In this document: in pieces, positions 59,621 to 64,000 of the stretch
Position numbering within the stretch: the stretch's first letter is position 1
Layout of the letters: the number at the start of each line of letters is the position of its first letter
NCBI GenBank assembly: GCA_964617645.1
Contig: CAZTYE010000009.1
Location: 75,972-139,971 of the forward strand
Reading direction: 5' to 3'
DNA length: 64,000 nt
Origin: JADJGC01 sp964617645
GTDB taxonomy: Bacteria > Zixibacteria > MSB-5A5 > CAIYYT01
Position numbers and translations under genes: made by a program
The notes under the pieces: generated by a model
What the model was told of the DNA's origin: nothing
What the model saw: the letters and a program-made list of their open reading frames with translations, nothing else
Database searches by the model: none

Positions 59621-60787
59621 TCACACGCGACTGAACGCCACGTCGATCGCGGCTTTGATATCCTCGTAGGCTTCCAGTCCAACCGAAATGCGAATCAAGC
59701 CATCCGTCACGCCGATCTTGGCGCGAACTTCCGGCGGCACCGAGGCATGGGTCATCATAGCCGGATGCTGGATCAACGACTCGACACCGCCCAGCGACTC
59801 GGCAACAGAAAAGAGCGGGATATCTTTGAGCATTCGCTTGGCCGCCTCCAGACCGCCTTTGATCTCGAACGAGATCATGCCGCCGAAAAGGCGCATCTGC
59901 CGCTCGGCAATTTTCTTTTGTGAAAACGAATCGAGGCCGGGGTAGATCACGCGTTGGACCTTCGGGCTGGCCTCCAGATACTGCGCCAAGAGCGCTGCGC
60001 TCTCGCATTGGCGTTCAAGACGTACCGGCAGCGTCTTGATCCCGCGCAGAGTGAGCCATGCGTCGAATGGCCCCATGATGGCGCCGGCGGCATTCTGACA
60101 AAACTTCAGCCGCTCGTGCAGCTTTTCGTTCGAAGTACAGATCGCGCCGCCAACGGTGTCCGCGTGACCACCAAGATACTTGGTGGTTGAGTGCATTACG
60201 ACATCAGCGCCGAGATCGAGTGGTCGCTGCAAATAGGGCGTCGCAAACGTGTTGTCCACAACCAGAGTTATGTTCTTGCGGTTGGTGAGCGATGCGACGG
60301 CGCGGATTTCCGTGATCTTCAACTGCGGATTCGTCGGTGTCTCGATCCAAACCAACTTGGTATTGGGCGTAAGCGCGGCTTCGATCTGGCCGGTGAAACT
60401 CGAATCGACGAAGGTAAACTGAATTCCGTAATCGGCATAAATCCGATTGAACAACCGCGGCGTGCCGCCATAGAGATCATCGGATGCAACAACGTGATCG
60501 CCGGCCTTGAGCAGCGTCATGACATTGCCGATCGCAGCCATGCCGGAGGCAAAACAGAGCCCGTACTTGGCGCCTTCCAGAGCGGCAATACACTGCTCCA
60601 GCGCTGCGCGGGTTGGATTATTCGTGCGCGAGTATTCGAAACCCTTGTGGCCGCCGATACCGTCCTGAACATAGGTCGAAGTTTGGTAGATCGGGACAGT
60701 GATCGCGCCCGTCGTTGGATCCGGCGGTTGGCCGGCGTGGATGGCGTTGGTTTCGAATTTGAACTTGGTCGGATCGTAGTCTTTCAA
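59621..60787 (-). CDS. Cystathionine gamma-lyase/gamma-synthase family PLP enzyme
   Basis: 388-residue Cys/Met metabolism PLP enzyme. PLP Lys in HSTTKYLGGHADTVGG; other motifs EYSRTNNPTRAALEQ, FASGMAAIGNVM, DDLYGGTPRLF, WIETPTNPQLKI and SLGGVESLIQHPAMMTHA. Because it lies 2 bases after a cystathionine beta-synthase gene, gamma-lyase action (cystathionine to cysteine, 2-oxobutyrate and ammonia) is more likely than gamma-synthase, but sequence alone does not separate them. TTG start at 60787 with AGGAG 7 bases before it, inside the end of the upstream gene. Confidence 0.92.
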   Translation of the reverse strand: MKDYDPTKFKFETNAIHAGQPPDPTTGAITVPIYQTSTYVQDGIGGHKGFEYSRTNNPTRAALEQCIAALEGAKYGLCFASGMAAIGNVMTLLKAGDHVVASDDLYGGTPRLFNRIYADYGIQFTFVDSSFTGQIEAALTPNTKLVWIETPTNPQLKITEIRAVASLTNRKNITLVVDNTFATPYLQRPLDLGADVVMHSTTKYLGGHADTVGGAICTSNEKLHERLKFCQNAAGAIMGPFDAWLTLRGIKTLPVRLERQCESAALLAQYLEASPKVQRVIYPGLDSFSQKKIAERQMRLFGGMISFEIKGGLEAAKRMLKDIPLFSVAESLGGVESLIQHPAMMTHASVPPEVRAKIGVTDGLIRISVGLEAYEDIKAAIDVAFSRV

Positions 60788-60789
60788 AG

Positions 60790-62157
60790 TCAGGCTCCTG
60801 CGAGATAATCGATGAGATCAATCTTGGTCAAGATACCGACGAGCTTGCGGTTTTCAACCGCAAAAACCACGTCGGCGCTATGGCGACTGAATAATTCCGC
60901 AAGTCTTGATACCGGCGTTTGCGGCTGCACTGTATGGTAATCATGTACTACCGCCGAGCGAATCTCTTGCGCCGGCTTGCCTTTGCCGGCCACGAGAAGT
61001 CCGAGCAGATCGGTTTCTCTGATCAAACCGATCAGTTCGCCATTTTCGAGCACCGGCAGTTGGGAAATATCGTATTTCTTGAGTTTGGCGATTACGTCGT
61101 GGAGACTTTCCGTCGGCGCGGCCGAAATTATCCCTTTGCCGTTTTTCTTGGCCAGAATGCGCTCGACGGTGCCCAGTTCGGGGCGCTCGTCGAGAAAGCC
61201 GTAGTTGCGCATCCATTCGTCGTTGTACATTTTCGAGAGATAACGCGTGCCGGAGTCGGGCAGGATCACGACGATGCGTTTGCCTTCGCCAACACGACGC
61301 GCCACCTGAAGCGCGCCCCACATGGCGGCGCCCGACGATCCGCCGGCAAATAGGCCCTCTTTGGTAGCCAAATCTCGCGCGGTTAGGAAACAATCGCGGT
61401 CGCCAACTTGAATCATGTCGTTGACAACCGAGAAATCCATGGCCTGTGTTATCATGTCCTCGCCGATTCCCTCGACTTTGTAGACTTCTGGAATGCCCGG
61501 CTTGCCGGTTTTGAAATAGTCGAAGAAAATCGACCCGTATGGATCGACGGCAACAATCTGAATCTTGGGGTCTTTCTCCTTCAAGTACTTGCCGGCTCCC
61601 GAGAGCGTACCGCCGGTGCCAATTCCGGCGACGAGATAGTCGATTCGTCCTTCCATGTCTTCCCAGATTTCCGGGCCGGTCAGCTTGTAGTGCGCTTCGA
61701 TGTTCTTCGGGTTATGATATTGGTTGAGATAAAACGAGCCGGGATTTTCGCGATGAATTCTTTTCGCCGTTTCGTAATACGACTCCGGGCTGTCGGCGGG
61801 GACATTGGTCTTAGTCACGATGACTTTGGCGCCGAACGCTTTCAGCAGGTTAATCTTTTCATCCGACATCTTGTCCGGAATCGTGAAGATTGCGCGATAG
61901 CCTTTGATCGCGGCGACAATCGCGATGCCGACCCCTGTATTACCGGAAGTGTTCTCGACGATCATCCCGGCTTTGACTTCGCCGCGACGTTCGGCGTCTT
62001 CGATGATGTAGCGCGCCATGCGGTCCTTGATCGAGCCGCCGGGATTGAGAAATTCGACTTTGGCAAAGATCGTGCCGCCGCCGGGAGGAGACATTTTCTT
62101 CATCGGGATCATTGGTGTATTACCAATGACGTCAAGAACGGAGTTGAACAGGGGCAT
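60790..62157 (-). CDS. Cystathionine beta-synthase with C-terminal CBS domain pair
   Basis: Condenses homocysteine and serine to cystathionine. 455 residues: PLP-binding fold type II with NPGGSIKDRMARYIIEDAER (PLP Lys), ENTSGNTGVGIAIVA, AGIGTGGTLSGAGKYLKEKD and FAGGSSGAAMWGAL, then a CBS-domain pair at about 335-455 (HDVIAKLKKYDISQLPVLEN, PVSRLAELFSRHSADVVFAV). No heme-binding N-terminal extension, as usual in bacteria. SD AGAGGAAAG before the ATG. With the next gene it forms the reverse transsulfuration pair. O-acetylserine sulfhydrylase activity is an alternative. Confidence 0.93.
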   Translation of the reverse strand: MPLFNSVLDVIGNTPMIPMKKMSPPGGGTIFAKVEFLNPGGSIKDRMARYIIEDAERRGEVKAGMIVENTSGNTGVGIAIVAAIKGYRAIFTIPDKMSDEKINLLKAFGAKVIVTKTNVPADSPESYYETAKRIHRENPGSFYLNQYHNPKNIEAHYKLTGPEIWEDMEGRIDYLVAGIGTGGTLSGAGKYLKEKDPKIQIVAVDPYGSIFFDYFKTGKPGIPEVYKVEGIGEDMITQAMDFSVVNDMIQVGDRDCFLTARDLATKEGLFAGGSSGAAMWGALQVARRVGEGKRIVVILPDSGTRYLSKMYNDEWMRNYGFLDERPELGTVERILAKKNGKGIISAAPTESLHDVIAKLKKYDISQLPVLENGELIGLIRETDLLGLLVAGKGKPAQEIRSAVVHDYHTVQPQTPVSRLAELFSRHSADVVFAVENRKLVGILTKIDLIDYLAGA

Positions 62158-62207
62158 GCTTTCCTCTACGAACGACTGAGTAGTGTCACACCAATTTTCG
62201 AGCGCGT

Positions 62208-62236
62208 TTGCTTACGGCTGAAGCGAATCGTATACT
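62208..62236 (+). promoter_or_regulatory. Promoter of the SDR gene
   Basis: TTGCTT (62208-62213), 17-base spacer, TATACT (62231-62236); leader about 60 bases. Confidence 0.5.
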
Positions 62237-62302
62237 GCTTAGAAACGCAGTGGCGGCGGTTTCAGTTTGAGCAATTCCCGCCCCGAACCCGGAAGGAATG
62301 TA

Positions 62303-63028
62303 ATGCCGAACACGAAGAAACTAAACCGAAAAATTGTCGTTGTCACCGGCGCTGGTCGCGGCGTGGGCCGAACCACGGCCGAATTGTTTGCGCGAGAAGG
62401 CGCCGGCCTCATCCTGATCGCGCGCACGGCGAGCGAGCTTGCGGAAACGGCGGCCAATTGCCGAAGCTTCGGCGCCGACGTGCGCGACTTGATTATCGAT
62501 TTGTCCCGGCCCGGCGAGTTCGATTCCCTTCAGGGCGCACTCGCCAGTGGCGTCGATATTCTCGTAAACAATGCTGCGATTCTGATCAAAGGCGCGATGG
62601 TTGACTACAATGCGACAGACTTCGATCAGATGCTGGCGGTAAATCTTCGCGCACCGTTCCTTCTCGCGCAGATGTGCATTCCCATCATGAAACGGCGCGG
62701 CGGCGGAACAATCGTGAACATCTCGTCGCTGTCGGGATGCATTGGGGTTCCGAAGTTTGCCGGGTTTGGTCCGTACAATATTACCAAGTACGGCCTCTGG
62801 GGACTAACCGAGATTCTCGCGCTCGAGCATTTTGCGGACGGGATTCGCGTCAACCAGCTCTCGCTGGCGGCGGTCGACACGCGCATGTTGCGCACCGCTG
62901 CTCCGGACTTGAAGCCCAATCTCACCGTCGATCAGGTCGCCAGGCAGGTGCTGTATCTGGCAGCGAACGATTCCGAACCGTTGACCGGCGAGAATATCAT
63001 TCTCACCGGCATGCCATCACGGCGATAG
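62303..63028 (+). CDS. Short-chain dehydrogenase/reductase
   Basis: 241 residues from ATG 62303 (SD GGAAGGA at 62291-62297; the upstream in-frame start at 62267 precedes this SD and is rejected). Classical SDR: TGAGRGVGRTTAE cofactor loop, ILVNNAAILIKG, catalytic Ser in NISSLSGCIG and YNITK with Tyr and Lys. The Arg after TGAGRG and RTASEL suggest NADP(H) or NAD(H) use, undecided. Substrate unknown; could be a 3-oxoacyl-ACP reductase-like enzyme. Single gene, divergent from cystathionine beta-synthase. Confidence 0.9.
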   Translation: MPNTKKLNRKIVVVTGAGRGVGRTTAELFAREGAGLILIARTASELAETAANCRSFGADVRDLIIDLSRPGEFDSLQGALASGVDILVNNAAILIKGAMVDYNATDFDQMLAVNLRAPFLLAQMCIPIMKRRGGGTIVNISSLSGCIGVPKFAGFGPYNITKYGLWGLTEILALEHFADGIRVNQLSLAAVDTRMLRTAAPDLKPNLTVDQVARQVLYLAANDSEPLTGENIILTGMPSRR

Positions 63029-63340
63029 TTCGGGTTAGGAGCGGGGCTGCTTGCTTTGGTCGGGTTCGCGGCGGAACTTGGACCCCGCTGCACTGCGTGA
63101 CGCAAGTCCCCAGTCGGATTCCGTGTCCCGTTCAAAAGGTTGATTGAGAACCCAATCTACCAAACCGACCGACTTCAGACTCCGACACAATCATGGAATA
63201 ATTGTTCACGTTTCGACTTGACAAACTTGACGGGTCATTCGTCATTTGTATCAAGCACGACACCCAACTCCAGAGTCTCTGATCGGTGAGTGAGGATCAT
63301 GGAGATCGCGGGAGAAATTCAATTTACAGGAGGTAAGCAT
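63029..63340. other. 312-base non-coding region
   Basis: Upstream of the terminal lipoprotein gene. It contains TTGACA at 63218-63223 but no well-spaced -10. Nothing else recognised. Confidence 0.4.
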
Positions 63341-64000
63341 GTGAAAAAGTACATCTATTTGCTCGTTTCCGTCTTTGCCGTCGCGGCCGTTTGGCTGTCC
63401 GGCTGCGGGGATGATGAATGTCCGGTGTGTCCGGAGCCGCCACCAGACGTGGAAAAGGAATACCACCTCGTCTATAGTTGGACGGGTGTGCCTTTCGACA
63501 CTAAGGCGCTGAAATACAGCACCATGACAGGGGAATTGGTGGGCGAATGGCGGTATTCGACATCGCTGCCGTTCTACGACCTTCGCTTCTCGCGCGACGG
63601 TTCGCTGGCCTTCTATACCATGGCATTCAACGGCCAGGATGCAACATGGATAACTAACTGGCCGCTTGGTGACACCATCGCCATAGCTTACGGCTACTCC
63701 GGACGTCAACTATCAATCTCGGGCGATGAACAATTCATCCTGCTGTCCAGCACCGTAACGGCAGCGATTCTTCAGGTGCCCAATCTGAGTCTCGTTTATC
63801 AGAGAGTCCATCCAAGCGATTCATGGGAGAACGGCGCGATCGACCCACGCCGCAACATCGCGTACATCCCCCAGGCTTTTGAAGACAGTCTGTTAGTAAT
63901 TGATTTTCGCAGTCGACCGGTCTTGGATCGCAAGATCCCGCTGCAAAGCCAGGACGGCACGACGATGGCCAGTACGAGAGTAGAGTTCACTCGCGACGGC
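63341..64000 (+). CDS. Lipoprotein, partial (cut by window end), propeller-like
   Basis: 220 codons are open to the window edge. GTG start at 63341 with SD AGGAGGT at 63328-63334. Lipoprotein signal KKYIYLLVSVFAVAAVWLSG then Cys (lipobox WLSGC), followed by a Cys- and Pro-rich linker (DDECPVCPEPPPDV). The rest repeats a pattern like YDLRFSRDGSLAFYTM, YSGRQLSISGDEQFILLSST and AIDPRRNIAYIPQAF, reminiscent of YVTN/WD40-like propeller blades. Family not assigned. A minus-strand frame over the same stretch is a shadow. Confidence 0.8.
   Translation, partial: MKKYIYLLVSVFAVAAVWLSGCGDDECPVCPEPPPDVEKEYHLVYSWTGVPFDTKALKYSTMTGELVGEWRYSTSLPFYDLRFSRDGSLAFYTMAFNGQDATWITNWPLGDTIAIAYGYSGRQLSISGDEQFILLSSTVTAAILQVPNLSLVYQRVHPSDSWENGAIDPRRNIAYIPQAFEDSLLVIDFRSRPVLDRKIPLQSQDGTTMASTRVEFTRDG

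Overview
The window reads as chromosomal DNA of a Gram-negative bacterium of the FCB superphylum, most likely an uncultured lineage close to candidate phylum Zixibacteria. The evidence is a TonB receptor / sorting-domain protein / PorV-like cluster, a secreted metalloprotease with DCNNN-type calcium repeats and a C-terminal dockerin-like pair, many TPR proteins, a kinase with fused TolB-like and TPR regions, and a moderately high GC content. The taxonomic call is inference. I found 48 protein-coding genes (the last one cut by the window edge). I saw no rRNA, tRNA, CRISPR array, insertion sequence or prophage.

Layout. 0-14 kb: heme synthesis (hemG), a TPR/lipocalin-like protein, a divergent YchF GTPase overlapping a TPR membrane protein, a CHASE4 hybrid kinase, then lon, a MATE exporter, ruvX and mltG. 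14-25 kb: a large secreted metalloprotease, a PagL-like protein, a TPR-AAA+ regulator with altered sigma-54 motifs coupled to a small secreted protein, a LOR/SDH-type ornithine cyclodeaminase family protein, an LRR lipoprotein and agmatinase. 25-30 kb (minus): an operon of substrate-binding protein, histidine kinase, two single-domain receivers and a receiver-kinase. 30.8-37.2 kb: TonB receptor, sorting-domain protein and PorV-like protein, closed by a clear terminator. 37-41.5 kb (minus): a second sensory operon of periplasmic protein, NtrY-like kinase and NtrC-like regulator. 41.6-53.6 kb: one long plus-strand run of obg, dprA, ptsH, ptsI, a phosphoglucose/phosphomannose isomerase, four coupled membrane proteins of unknown function, a sugar nucleotidyltransferase, metK and ahcY. 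53.7-64 kb: a DUF72 protein, a Ser/Thr kinase, a TIGR01777 epimerase, then a minus-strand sulfur group (cystathionine beta-synthase, cystathionine gamma-lyase/synthase, a DUF302 protein, a NifU-like protein), an SDR and a truncated lipoprotein.

How parts fit. MetK, AhcY, cystathionine beta-synthase and the gamma-enzyme together would carry sulfur from methionine through homocysteine to cysteine, with a NifU-like Cys protein nearby. Two separate operons pair a predicted periplasmic binding protein with a sensor kinase and response regulators. The best candidate for an undescribed system is the tightly coupled four-gene membrane cluster at 46961-50038. A second theme is start-site architecture: several genes that lack a Shine-Dalgarno sequence (ychF, ruvX, obg, DUF72, TIGR01777) have a promoter placed so that transcription should begin at or within a few bases of the start codon, which predicts leaderless mRNAs.
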